A DNA stretch of 64,000 bases, taken from positions 2,170,001 through 2,234,000 of the forward strand of contig NW_026944383.1 in the NCBI RefSeq assembly GCF_033439725.1, read 5' to 3'. The notes beneath the pieces are model-generated. The model searched no databases and was not told the origin of the DNA. It worked only from the letters and a program-made list of their open reading frames with translations. Of the stretch, positions 53,950 to 63,586 are shown piece by piece (the first letter of the stretch is position 1; the number at the start of each line of letters is the position of its first letter). This DNA is from Neurospora tetraspora. Lineage: Eukaryota > Ascomycota > Sordariomycetes > Sordariales > Sordariaceae. The translations under genes and the position numbers were made by a program.

Positions 53950-54031
53950 GAATCGCTGGTCGTGTACGAATCGCTGGCCCTGACTAGGGGGTTTCCCGCT
54001 AGTCAGCCGCCGATTTTGTAGGCCTGACGAG
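53950..54031 (-). repeat. right terminal inverted repeat of the pogo-like element
   Basis: Exact reverse complement of 36276-36357 for 82 bp, followed by TA at 54032-54033. Confidence 0.95.
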
Positions 54032-54033
54032 TA

Positions 54034-54639
54034 TCTCTATCTACCTCTGCGTAGCATTATTGATAAGATTTCTTCCATGGACCTTCTCTGACCATTCGAA
54101 GTTTCTGCCGTGTTGCTTCCGTCACGAACTCCCACCTGCTCATTCACCTTAATCACCTCGGACACTTGGACAAACCACTAGACTTGCGGTTCATCATCAC
54201 TACCAGAAAGAATCAAGAGAGGGGAATAGATCAACATATAACCACGGCAAAACGCACAGCTCCAAGGAGAAGGATTCCGGTGAAGATCTATCTATACCTC
54301 CAAGTCTGAAGCCTCACGTCGTGTTCCCATCCAGTTTCAAGTTGCAGATGATCGGGTAGGTATGTAGTTACTGTGCGTAGATTAACATGGTCAATTTAAG
54401 TGTTCACATACGATCCGATTCTTGCAATACTCCGCAAGCATGTGAAAAGAAATCACCGCGCGGAGCACTATGGCGAAGAACCCCGTACTGTATATCAAAT
54501 AGTTCATTCTTCAAATGGGTTTAGCATCAACAACAACACACATCACTTGGAAATGAGAGCTCCAGAAAAGATCCAAGAGAAAGCACGTCGCTTGATTTTC
54601 GGGGTATGTCCACTAGCTGACACAAACTCACAAAACTAA
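54034..54639. other. right flank of the transposon complex
   Basis: About 600 bp of GC-normal sequence. One 79-codon plus-strand frame (54400-54639) has no domain. No further repeat of the central complex is visible here. Confidence 0.45.
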
Positions 54640-55741
54640 CTAGCGGTACTCACTCCATCTTCCTGTACCGGTAACAAATCCAGGACAGCCGACGCCTTCC
54701 TCTTCGACACCGTTGATGGGAAGATTATTAGCGGCATCATAGACTCGATGGTCGCTGTCGCTCCAGACATAAGCTTTGATTTGTGAGAGGCAGTAATCCT
54801 CGGCAGCTTGCTCAACCTTGGCCACATCGTGGAACTCCGCGCAGCATGTCCGCGTCCAAGTCCCAACATGACAAGCTTTACAGACCAGGCCGTCCACATT
54901 CCGCACAGGTCTTCTGGCCAAGCGCCAACCCACAAAAAACATGCTCCCACAACTCGTCGATCTCAACCATCGAAAGAACATACACCCAGACTTCTATCTG
55001 GATCAGGGCCTCCAATTCCCCTCGTACCATCCTCCCGAGGAGCAACCGGCTCTCCGTCCCTTCCCGCCTCTTCCTCGAGTCGCTGAACAGGATCATCCAG
55101 TAGTCGTCGTCCGTCTTTTCCTCTTCCACCCAGCGCTTCCATTTCCATTTCTGCTTAGCCATGGAAAGAACCTGGAGAAGCCCAGCCACCGTTGCTCCCG
55201 AGGAGCAACCGGCTCTACTCTTCCATCGGGTACTTGGCGCTCTGGCTGCCGTCTGGGTAAGTGAGGTGCTTCCTTGTTCTTGGATGCGGCTGTTGATGCC
55301 TTTTGCTTGGGGGCCGGTTTGTCGAGAACAGTACCCTTGACATCCAAAGGAGGGAACTGCTTCGCGGCATTGGTGTTGGTCGGTGTTTTGGTGATGTTTA
55401 TGTTGAATATTGAATCGACCTGGTGGAGGACGAAAGCCTTGCGTGTCTGGGTCGAAGACGAGTATATATTGACTGTCTGCTGTAGTGCGGACGCTATTGT
55501 ATTGATATTTGTCTCCGTTATCATCGATCGTCGTCGGGAGCCGTGAGGGTGTTCTCCTGCGGGTGGTGGAGAGAATCAGATTCTCTTCAAGCGTGAAGAT
55601 GATCGTCGTGTAGAAGCAAAACTCTGGTGACTGCACATCGGGTACATGTCTCCAGATGTCGGTCAGCGGTCCGTCATGATCGTTATGCTCCAAAATCTGC
55701 CGGACCCTCGCCTTCTCTCTGAAGACGAGTTGCTCGATCAA
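54640..55741 (-). pseudogene. uncharacterised Cys-rich coding remnant
   Basis: I do not recognise the family. Minus-strand coding signal is spread over more than one frame. It includes EQLVFREKARVRQILEHN and DGPLTDIWRHVPD near 55.7 kb, a charged segment EEEKTDDDYWMILFSDSRK near 55.1 kb, and WVYVLSMVEIDELWEHVFCG near 54.95 kb. A paired-Cys stretch (CAECGRPGL, then VCKACHVGTWTRTCCAEF) follows in an adjoining frame and could be a zinc-ribbon. The frame changes are not explained by clear GT/AG introns, so I read it as a decayed gene. A real multi-exon gene remains possible. Confidence 0.4.
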
Positions 55742-55770
55742 GAGTTTTGATCGGTCGAATCCTTGGGCGA

Positions 55771-55808
55771 CTTTCCGCTAGTCAGCGGCGACTAGTAGCC
55801 CAGACGAG
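55771..55808 (-). repeat. relic resembling the pogo-like TIR
   Basis: CTTTCCGCTAGTCAGCGGCG, continuing to CAGACGAG, aligns with the right TIR end (CCCGCTAGTCAGCCGCCG ... CTGACGAG) over about 38 bp with several differences. No partner end was found nearby. It may be a remnant of a related element. Confidence 0.55.
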
Positions 55809-55921
55809 AATAATAATCAACGCTCATTTCATCTGACGCAACATAAATAAATTGTTCGTCAGTCATGAATCGGAGCCGAGCTTCTTCAGATGTCCTCTTC
55901 CATCTCGTCCCATCCCCGTAC

Positions 55922-56775
55922 CTATCGTCCTCCTCTACATCTCCTTACTACCTGCTTGGTTGGGCCCAAGGTAAAGTAGCCTCTCGTTGGAACCGCCTCC
56001 TCCACGTCTGATAAATGTTCTGTTAGAACATCGAATGTGTTATTGCCGCCGTGCCAGCGCCGCTCTTGCATCGACTGTCCGTTTAAATGCCTAGCCCATC
56101 CCCAAAGTCGGGCTATCACTAGTTCAACCTGTCCCGTCCCCGTTTCGTCCGTCATACTCTCCTTTAAGAAGTTCTGGTCAATTTTGTACCTAGCACGCGG
56201 GGTAAAATGAAATTGGACTTGGTAGTTCCGATATCCAAAGTCATGGTGCTGGCAAGTCGGCTTAAACGGGAAGCCCCAAGGGCTGTCCGGCACGGCGGTA
56301 CACCCGTCCGATGACCAGTCCCACTCGAGCACTCCGCGCGAGGACGTCTCGGCCGGAGGGACTAACAATATAGCCAATAAGGTTGGAGGTGGGCTTAAAT
56401 TTATTGTAGCCAACACCCAGGCGAGCGAGAGTGTGTACGGAGACCAGGGAGAAATCAAGCTCAGGGGTAATGAGGAAGGACCCCGGTCTGGTAAGGGTTG
56501 CTTGTCTTCCATTACCAACATCTATACTTGCCCGGAAGTTCGCGTGACCTAGGCTATTTGTGTCGCTGCCGGAAAATTCGTCATGGATAGGCCACAGAAA
56601 AGTCGGGGATAGGTTTCCCACGGTCAAATTTCTGGATGTCTCCTAAGACTACCCGGTAGAGATGGACAAGTTGAGACTCACCAAAGGTCGTGACCACGTT
56701 GTTGAGTTGCTGCAACTCATCGAGAATCTCGCCCGCAGACCGCGATTGGCACGGGAACGCCGCTTCGTTCGACAT
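55922..56775 (-). pseudogene. secretory phospholipase A2-like domain, probably decayed
   Basis: The clear part is WDWSSDGCTAVPD, then SPWGFPFKPTCQHHDFGYRN and RYKIDQNFL (about 56,320-56,150). This is the core of the fungal/bacterial-type sPLA2 fold with the catalytic His-Asp pair in HHDFGYRN. A plausible first exon starts at 56775 (MSNEAAFPCQSRSAGEIL) with a GTGAGT donor at 56681. Between these parts the coding signal changes frame and I could not find a single splice path. No signal peptide is seen. In fungi such domains occur in secreted enzymes and as effector domains of NLR-type proteins; the second is only a possibility here. The domain call is good; gene integrity is doubtful. Confidence 0.55.
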
Positions 56776-56987
56776 CGTTATCGTTTTGTTTTCGTAACAA
56801 TGTGGTGTATTAGGTGTTGGTAGGGTAACGGGTGAAGAGAACGGGTGAAGAGTCTGAGATCGAATCAGAATTGGCTCCGTATGAAGACGAACCGTCTGCA
56901 TCCTCCCCCTCCCTTCACGCCGCCCCACCGGCTATTATCCGCTTGTTGTTCATGTTTCTTACAACCGGTAGAATGACGCAACGTATT

Positions 56988-57540
56988 CTAGCCCTTCAAT
57001 TCAGGGACTAGAAGAGGGGTCCCGGCGGGGGGTTGGAGTTTATGTACTCCAAGAGGGCCTCGCAGCCTCGCTCGTTTAGCAGGGCGGCTGCGGCGGAGAA
57101 TGTCGCTGCAGCCGAAGCTGCCGACGTGGACGACGTTGTCGTTGTCGCCCTGATCAGCGTACTGGCGCAGCGCAAGCTCCTTCTGGAACTCCCGACCGAC
57201 CTGGCCGTACATGGCAACCAGCTGCTTGCACGCACCGACGAGCGCCTCGCGAGGAGTGAAAGCTGTTGAAGAGGGCGATGTCGTGTTCAGTGGCCCGGTT
57301 TAGGATTGCTGGATTGTTCGAGGGGCTTTTTTCGAGCCTCCACAAGTTCAACTCAATGAGGTTGTGTACGCCGGTGCTCTTGTTTCTTTGCGGTGTTGGC
57401 TTCACATAGTAGGGTACATCCCACTCGTCCAGCTCAGGATCAGAATCCCCCCACTTCGTAACCGAGTCCTCGGGTACGGTCTCGTCGAGGCGAACGTTTT
57501 CGAAAACGGATTCGTCTGATGGAACCGTCCGTTTGGATGC
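56988..57540 (-). pseudogene. uncharacterised coding remnant upstream of the sPLA2-like segment
   Basis: Acidic coding-like sequence (VPSDESVFENVRLDE ... DEWDVPYYVKPTPQRNKS ... VHNLIELNLWRLEKSPSNN) is followed in another frame by TPREALVGACKQLVAMYGQV and GREFQKELALRQYADQG. The composition is protein-like, but no family is recognised and no intact frame covers it. It lies on the same strand as the sPLA2-like segment and might once have been part of the same gene. Confidence 0.3.
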
Positions 57541-57856
57541 GGATCATGGCTTCCGGCACATTAGGATGGGCAACTGTGTGGTGTTAGTTTCTGTTTATTA
57601 TTGTGGTGGTTGTGGTTGTAGTTGTGAGGAGGGGTTGTGAGGGCGAGAGGGAGGTGAGGGAGAGTGAGATGGGCTGAAGGGGAGGTAAAAACGTACTCCT
57701 ATATCCGGCCATAAGAACGTGAGACGCCTACTTCAGGTGCTCAGCAAGGAGGTGTGGTCCTCCTTAAGGATCTTGAAGTCGGTGTTGGACATTCCTTTCA
57801 TCAGTGTCAGCCTCACGTCACCACACTTTAATTTTCGTCACTTCATCCTCATAATA

Positions 57857-58812
57857 TCACGTACCGGTGAAGACTTTTTGGGACTCTTCTGCGGTCTCTG
57901 AGGGAACTTGCGGCGGCAGCATCATGGCAGCCTCCAGCGAGGTACTCATTGGCACTTCAACGGAAGGGCGGACATCCGGAGCAGCAGCGGTCCCTTGGGT
58001 GGCCTGTCCCCAGGGACGGGAAGGGGACTTCGGCGATGATGGCTGGAACTCAACAACTACCACGTTAGCGGACTCGGAGGCCGCCGGCGATCCATAGGCC
58101 CGTTCGGCCGCTTGCCTTCGGAGAACTTCCGCGACGCTCTTTGTTGGCGAGGGTGCGTTGGAACGGGTGTTGCGGGCAATTGAATCAGTGAGGATCTCCC
58201 CGGGCGACGGTGGCCACCTCAATCTTCTTCTCCCCATCCTGGAGAAGGAAGAGCTTCTCCTCTTCGTTTGTGTCCTGGTCGGTCTGGAGCATCTCGGTCT
58301 GGGGCATCTGGGAATTTCCGTGTCTCTTGGATCTTGGTACGGCCTGAAAATTCGTATGCGAATAAATTCCATTTCGTCGAGTTGTCGATCGAACGGTGTG
58401 TAGTGCCTGCCTGCGCCTGACCCATATCTCCCGAGGGCGTAGAGTGGAATGGCGTGTGTGTTCGTGTTGTCAGACATCTTTGGGAGCAGATACTCGTCAG
58501 GTCGTCGAAGTTGGCGGTGGATGTGGTTGCGGAGTCGGATGAGCTGGTGGACGTGCTGGTGCTCGCCGTCGAAAGCGTCGGGCGAGGCCCGTTTTCGCCA
58601 GTGGTAGTTTGTCCAAAACCCCTTTCCGTGGGGCGGGCCTGGTGCCCGTTTTGACCGTTCTCAATACGGACCATAGTGCTGGTGTTGATTTGGACGAAAA
58701 ATTGACCGTGATTAGGTATAGTTGATGCTTTCGCTTCCATGGCGACGGCGGGGTATGGGGGTTTGACCACCCCCTTGCAGTTGACACTGCTGACCTCAGG
58801 AGCTGGTGTCAA
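57857..58812 (-). other. uncharacterised disordered coding region
   Basis: Two overlapping minus-strand frames (58477-57857, 206 codons, and 58812-58219) are Ser/Thr/Pro/Arg-rich without a domain. The first includes AERAYGSPAASESANVVVVE near 58,070, which has a diverged copy near 60,820. Whether either frame is translated is unclear. Confidence 0.3.
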
Positions 58813-58890
58813 TAGGCCATTTAAGACCTGCGTCTGCCCGAGAGCGGGAGCGGGAGGTATGTAGTCGGGGAAGGCTCGTCGTAGATTGTT

Positions 58891-59640
58891 TCAACGTTGG
58901 TGATATAGTGAACACCACGTTGGCTGTTGCTTGAGCTCGTAGGCTCGGGAGCAAGGGGGCCAGGTAGACGGCGCTGAGCCCGGAGAGACCGAGGAAGAGG
59001 GAGGCACGGTAGGGGATGGACTCAGCGCGGGACTCTGAGGAGGACTCTGAGGGGGGCATTGTGGCGGTTTTTCTTTTCCGGATAGCTTTTCTTTGGATAG
59101 TAGGAGAAGAAGATTGTAACTGGATTGTTCTGAGTCGGCTGGGGGGAATGCGGCTAACGTGAACGGAAAAGTAGCCATGCGATGAAGGACGGGCTCATGA
59201 AAGTCTGGAATGTGCAACTGTCCTCTTGATTGCGACGTTTGATGCCGCCAATTCCTGATGAGCCGCTGCACATATCTCTCCGGATAGCCAGGCAATTCAT
59301 CACTGCGAAACATCGGAGGTTGGAAGGTAGAAACCTGGAAGTCCACCCCTAGTTGCTCCAATTGGGCCTGCAGGGTTTGCAAAGTTCCACGGGGGCAATA
59401 GCCATCGTAAGTAGCGTTGTCCGTCGCATCTTCCTCGTCATCCTCGCGATCACACACCACCGAGAGCAGCTTCAAATCGGCCTGATCGTTGGCGGGATTA
59501 CCGTCGATAATTATTTGAGAGACGACCAATGCTGCCGTCGTTGGACGACGACAATGATTTTGTGTTGACAGTGCTAGCGTCGTTGGACGACGACGACAGG
59601 GAAGAAACCAACAAGAATACTCACCTGCGCTGGTGGTATG
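58891..59640 (-). other. uncharacterised coding-like region
   Basis: A minus-strand frame contains a protein-like segment (IIIDGNPANDQADLKLLSVV ... GTLQTLQAQLEQLGVDFQV ... GYPERYVQRLIRNWRHQTS) and then Pro/Ser-rich sequence. A hydrophobic stretch (ASLFLGLSGLSAVYLAPLL) lies in another frame near 58,990. A near-perfect short repeat (TGTCGTCGTCCAACGACG twice, 59,530-59,600) is visible. The family is unknown. Confidence 0.3.
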
Positions 59641-59699
59641 CCAGCTCACGGATTCCTTTGAAGGAGCCAAATGAGACATAGTGTCCGCTGTGAAGAGAG

Positions 59700-60020
59700 T
59701 CACCCAAAGAATCTGCCAGCCACAAAGAGAGGGATGGCGACAGAAATCACTTGCATCAAGACGCCAAAGTTGAAGACCCAAGAGGATATGATGAGACCCC
59801 ATCGCCGACCTATCTTATCCGCCAGCAAGGGAGAAGCCAAAGCACCGACAAAGGTACCAGTCGAAAGGATAGAGACGATAAGGGAAGATTGCGAGGGGCT
59901 AATGGTCAATTTCCCATTGACATCCGTATAGCCAGTGGAGAAATGTTGCTTCCAGTATTTCATGGCAATGACGCCGTTGATATGCTGCCGGTGTCATAGC
60001 CAAAAAGAAGACCTCCTCTT
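59700..60020 (-). pseudogene. truncated MFS sugar transporter fragment
   Basis: This covers only the first few helices of a fungal hexose/quinate transporter: GLLFGYDTGSI, then GVIAMKYWKQHFS, SLIVSILSTGTFVGALASPL, ADKIGRRWGLI (the loop 2-3 motif) and VAIPLFVAGRFFG. The frame slips between the first two pieces, and the gene stops after helix 4 where about 400 further residues are expected. No other part of the transporter is found downstream. It is a fragment of a host gene, not a working transporter. Confidence 0.8.
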
Positions 60021-60504
60021 CCTCCTCAAGAAGGATATCAGGCCCGAGTGATGCCGCCTCGGTGGGGGCGAAGAAAGGCACTAGCTCCACGAAGAGAGCG
60101 GGCTCGAAGAACATCTCCGGCCCGTGTGAGAACTCGTCCTCGTGTGCGTCGTAGGGAGTGGGAACCGAGGGGAGGGTGGAAGTAGAGGAGAATGCAAGGC
60201 AAAATCTCTTGAATGTAGAAGAGCAAGAGGAGGTGGACGGAGAAGAGGAATGCGAACGTCAGGAAGAGGACAGTAATATATTGGACGAAGAGGTTGAAGG
60301 CTGGCTCCATTCTGCCAGGCCAGCAACCTCTCCTCCAGGCCAGTCACAGCTATACCTCCTTCAAACGGAGAGCTACCACTCCGTGACAGGCCCGGAGTCA
60401 TGTCCCAGACGAGCCAACTTGCAACTTGGAGCTTGGTAGATGGCCTTTTGGAAAAGACCGCACTCCTCTGGCGAGAAAGGACTGTCTTTGGACTGATGAA
60501 GTGC

Positions 60505-60850
60505 TCACATTGCCACATGGCCCCCAGGACCGGTCTGATCGTTGATAGAATTGTGGCCGCCTCCGGGCGCCGGTGCCGGTGCCGGTGCCGGTGACGATGA
60601 CTGTGTCGGGAAGCGGGAAGGAGAGGGACTCGGTGCCCGACTCCTGCGTCTTCTGGCCGCCATGTCCGCTGCGACCTCCTCTCTTCGGTAAAATGGACTA
60701 GCGTGTCCCGACCAAGAGCCCGGAAAACTTGCCCACTGTGACACAGCGGCTACTACCAAAGATATCCTAGCAACGGCTGAGGAATTCTGGAACTCGAAAA
60801 CAACTACGTCAGAGGACTCGGAGGCCGCTGGCGATCCATAGGCACGAGCC
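60505..60850 (-). other. uncharacterised frame with a copy of the 58-kb segment
   Basis: The frame reads FLKWARAYGSPAASESSDVV, then VFEFQNSSAVARISLVVAAV and a Pro/Ser/Ala-rich tail with PAPAPAPAPGGG. Its first part matches AYGSPAASESANVVVVEFQ from about 58,070 in both protein and DNA (60787-60843 versus 58043-58099). It abuts the 3' end of the CFEM fragment on the same strand. The function is unknown. Confidence 0.35.
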
Positions 60851-60854
60851 CACT

Positions 60855-61086
60855 TTAGGAAGCGTTAACCTCCTCATAGAACTTCTCAACAGTAGGGAGG
60901 ACTTCATCTGCAAGTCATAAACAATTTCGTTAGCATCAAATTTAATGAGAACAAACCAAATAAGAGGTTATACGTACTAATGGCAACATCACTCCCGCAC
61001 TTCTCCAACACGCACGCCGTGCCGGCTTGGACGATAGCCGACGCGTTGTCCGCCGTGCACCAGTACTTATAGTCGTCCTGGGAGCA
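60855..61086 (-). pseudogene. CFEM-type cysteine-rich protein fragment
   Basis: Two exon pieces (61086-60978 and 60907-60855) join across a 70-nt intron with a GCTAAC branch point: CSQDDYKYWCTADN, ASAIVQAGTACVLEKCGSDV, then NEVLPTVEKFYEEVNAS and a stop. Spacing of Asp, Trp-Cys and the CV...C pair fits the C-terminal half of a CFEM domain, found in secreted and GPI-anchored fungal proteins that bind haem or the host surface. The signal peptide and the first cysteines are missing upstream, so only the 3' half survives. Confidence 0.6.
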
Positions 61087-61639
61087 CCGTCATCTCAATG
61101 TCTCCGACGGTCACCTTCGGGGTCGTACCCCGAGTCCGAATCCTGGGAGGAGGGAGACAAGGGTTGAGGGAGTGATGGTGTGACTATGTCAACAACCGCG
61201 ACTCATGGATGCCCATGATCGAATTCCTCGACGACCAGCACGAGTCCTACATGCTCCAGGAGCAACAACCCCGCCGTGGAAAAAAGAAAATGTGCAAGAT
61301 GGATGAAGAGAGGCTCTTACGTTGCTCATGTTGGCTTGCTCGAGATGCTCCTCTGGTAGCGTATGCACAATCACCGCGACCTCCTCTTGTAGTAGGTTCG
61401 GTGGTACTGAGTACACGTTTGAATTGTTCGTTGACGGGAAATTTAAGGGAGAGGTGCCTGATCAGTTTCCCCTTTTCTGGATCCTGCACAGGCGTTTCGG
61501 AAAGCCCGCTTGATCATGTTGGCAGCAGAGGTGATGGGTCTGTCAGTGACGTTGTTGGAAACGTCGACATGGAGCGTCGTCAGATTTGGTAACAGTGAAC
61601 TCGACCTCTTCCACCGCGGTCAAGGTGGATGATCTAGTG

Positions 61640-62010
61640 ATGGTTCTTATTAAGAGACTGCCACTCGTCGAATGTATAGTAGGTTGCGCGGGCCTTCGAG
61701 TTGTTGGTCTTGTGAGCGTTGGGGCACCGAAGGTAAAGAGACTTTGCCCGATTAGCAGGGCACGGTAAACGAGGAGGTAGAACATCGGCCGAAGATGGTC
61801 GAGCGAGGATGGCACTTTTGATCGTTGATCAAAACAACCTGGCCGTTTCAAGCAAGATGGAGGTGCCTCTAAGGGTATCTTCACGGACTCAGGCATACTT
61901 TGTTCCAGAGGGATGGTATTCCAACGGAACGGCCTGGTCACCATCAATGACTTTCTTGTGCGTCCGGGATTGCCGGCAGCCATAGTCCATGTCAAGATTA
62001 TCAAAATCCG
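61640..62010 (-). pseudogene. uncharacterised decayed coding segment
   Basis: Protein-like pieces in one minus-strand frame (MDYGCRQSRTHKKVIDGDQA, VPLEYHPSGTKYA, and near the end CPNAHKTNNSKARATYYTF, DEWQSLNKNHH) are separated by interruptions. I recognise no family. Confidence 0.3.
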
Positions 62011-62554
62011 GAACGATTGACCGGATGGGTGGCAGTGTTGAGCGTGGCAGCTCCCACCAAGCATTGAGAGACCAGAGTCTCGCAACAACAGCAACAAAGC
62101 TGCTGAGTCTTCAGTGTGTCGGTGTTTGAGTTGAATAAAAATAGAGGAGGCTCATGGAGCCGGCCGAATGAATCGGCCATAACACGGGTGATTCTGCAAA
62201 ATCACGTTAGCCGACAATAGTCAAATGGCTGTTCACGAGAATCACTTACCCCCAAAAAAAACGACCTCACCAAGCATCGAGGTCCAGAGCTAAACCAGAT
62301 GATCGGCCATGTACGTTCCAATCTCCCTACAATCGCATGAGCTGCATGGCGACATCCTTGATGTCCTTATCCTCCTCAGACACACAGCTTCTCACGGTGG
62401 GATCGGGTGTGAGCATGGTCCCTGCCCCTGTGGCAACACCCAAGAGTGAAGTCAAGATGAGGAGGAAACGACTTCGCCATGCCAAAACAGATAGCCCAGC
62501 TGATGTAGACTTGACAGATGCCGGACAGTGCTTATTAGAAGTAGGGACTCCCAA

Positions 62555-63586
62555 TCAAGAGGAGGCCAACCCGTGAGATGCAAGTAGGGCGAGACAATGC
62601 CGGCACCACTCGCAGATTCTGCAATAGACAGGTGTCGGATTTGACACTGCGGCATTTGTCGCCGCCAATCCTTGTGAATGGAGAATGGGAGGAAGTCGCA
62701 TGAAGTCGTCAAGTAGCCGGTTCAGGAGTTGCGTGATTCGACGCCGCTGCTGACTCCCATCTGCCGTTCTGCCCAGGGCCCACATGTAGTTCTCACTCGC
62801 TTCCTTGAGAGCAAGGAGGTCGGTGAGCTGCACGGGATAATCCTTCGGTGGTGGACGGGAAGACGGTCGGGGGCCGCGTTCTCTGACCAGCCGTTCTCGA
62901 TTTTCCTCGTAGGTGTGGCTATCGAAGAAGAGATCGGCCTCGGAACCGGTGAAGCGTTCATGGGCAGTGAGGTCAAAGTCTGGCATATGGTCCCGGACCT
63001 CTTGCCCAAAATCAGGAGAAGCGGGCGCTCGCAGAGTTCCAACATAAGGCTTTTCCATGCCATGAACGTAATCGATCAGCTCGTCCGCATCCTTCAACCT
63101 TGTCAGGTGCCTCACGAGCTCAGTTTCGAAGCACCCAGCACGCTCTTCTGCTTGGATGGCATCTCCATTCATCCTCGTTGACCACATCAAGAATCTCATC
63201 ATGTGGAGACGCATTCGAAAGGCGTAGCAACCCTTGGCGTGCATGAAACAGCCAGAGCACAATGGTGTGTCACGGAGGCTGGTGCCTTTCACAATCATCT
63301 TGAGCATCTGTCTTCTCCCGTCCTCAGCGCCCTCGGCCAAGCGAAACAGTGCTCGTAAGGGCAAGGCGTCCAGGGAACCGCATTTGACGCACTTGGTCTT
63401 GACCGGGAAGGCTGGCACGATCTGCGGCTGTTGAGGCGTGTCGAGGGGCTCAGACTTGGGTTGATGGGTTGAGGAGGATGGTGTTTCCGGAGCCTGGCTA
63501 GGGAGTGGTGTCGGGAGGGTCTCCATTGAGGAGGGTTTTAGTGAGGAGGGTTCCCGTGAGGAGGGTTCCGCTGGGTGTGGGCACAT
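62555..63586 (-). CDS. hypothetical protein with clustered cysteines
   Basis: A long minus-strand frame of 343 codons from the ATG at 63586. A Pro/Ser-rich N-terminal 60 residues precede a folded-looking part: CVKCGSLDALPLRALFRL, then CSGCFMHAKGCYAFRMRLHM, DADELIDYVHGMEKPYVGTL, and a C-terminal CRICEWCRHCLALLA. The CxxC ... CxxC and CxxCxxxC pairs could bind metal. I do not recognise the family. GTGCAG just upstream of the frame (63602-63607) could be a splice acceptor, so an additional 5' exon is possible. Codon use looks like real coding sequence, and this is the only whole-looking gene in the right arm. Confidence 0.6.
   Translation of the reverse strand: MCPHPAEPSSREPSSLKPSSMETLPTPLPSQAPETPSSSTHQPKSEPLDTPQQPQIVPAFPVKTKCVKCGSLDALPLRALFRLAEGAEDGRRQMLKMIVKGTSLRDTPLCSGCFMHAKGCYAFRMRLHMMRFLMWSTRMNGDAIQAEERAGCFETELVRHLTRLKDADELIDYVHGMEKPYVGTLRAPASPDFGQEVRDHMPDFDLTAHERFTGSEADLFFDSHTYEENRERLVRERGPRPSSRPPPKDYPVQLTDLLALKEASENYMWALGRTADGSQQRRRITQLLNRLLDDFMRLPPILHSQGLAATNAAVSNPTPVYCRICEWCRHCLALLASHGLASS

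Larger units (their letters stand above)
36276..54031 (+). mobile_element. pogo/Fot1-like DNA transposon split by nested retroelements
   Basis: Outer ends are 82-bp perfect inverted repeats (36276-36357 and 53950-54031) flanked by TA at 36274-36275 and 54032-54033. Removing the two LTR elements leaves about 3.3 kb, a plausible Tc1/mariner size. Its coding remnants are on the plus strand. A Psq/pogo-type helix-turn-helix (GFKTIANTTKAF, 36792-36914) is followed downstream by NKGLNKLLTKKEDL. The transposase end carries KRTGLAPFNPNL near 52385, typical of the Fot1/pogo C-terminal part, and a GAC-repeat acidic tail near 53650. The central DDE region at 43928-44814 is too mutated for me to read. 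The frame is interrupted many times and RIP-type mutated, so it cannot be autonomous. Confidence 0.8.

Noticed and set aside
36276-54031. Reading the 17.7-kb TIR-bounded block as one giant Polinton or Starship-like element
   Set aside because: The TA duplication, pogo-type transposase remnants and the two inserted LTR elements with their own duplications explain it. No polymerase B, packaging ATPase, capsid or tyrosine-recombinase captain was recognised.
36276-54031. The AT-rich block as a centromere
   Set aside because: It is only about 17.7 kb with clear TIR boundaries and GC-normal genes close on the left. A transposon island fits better.
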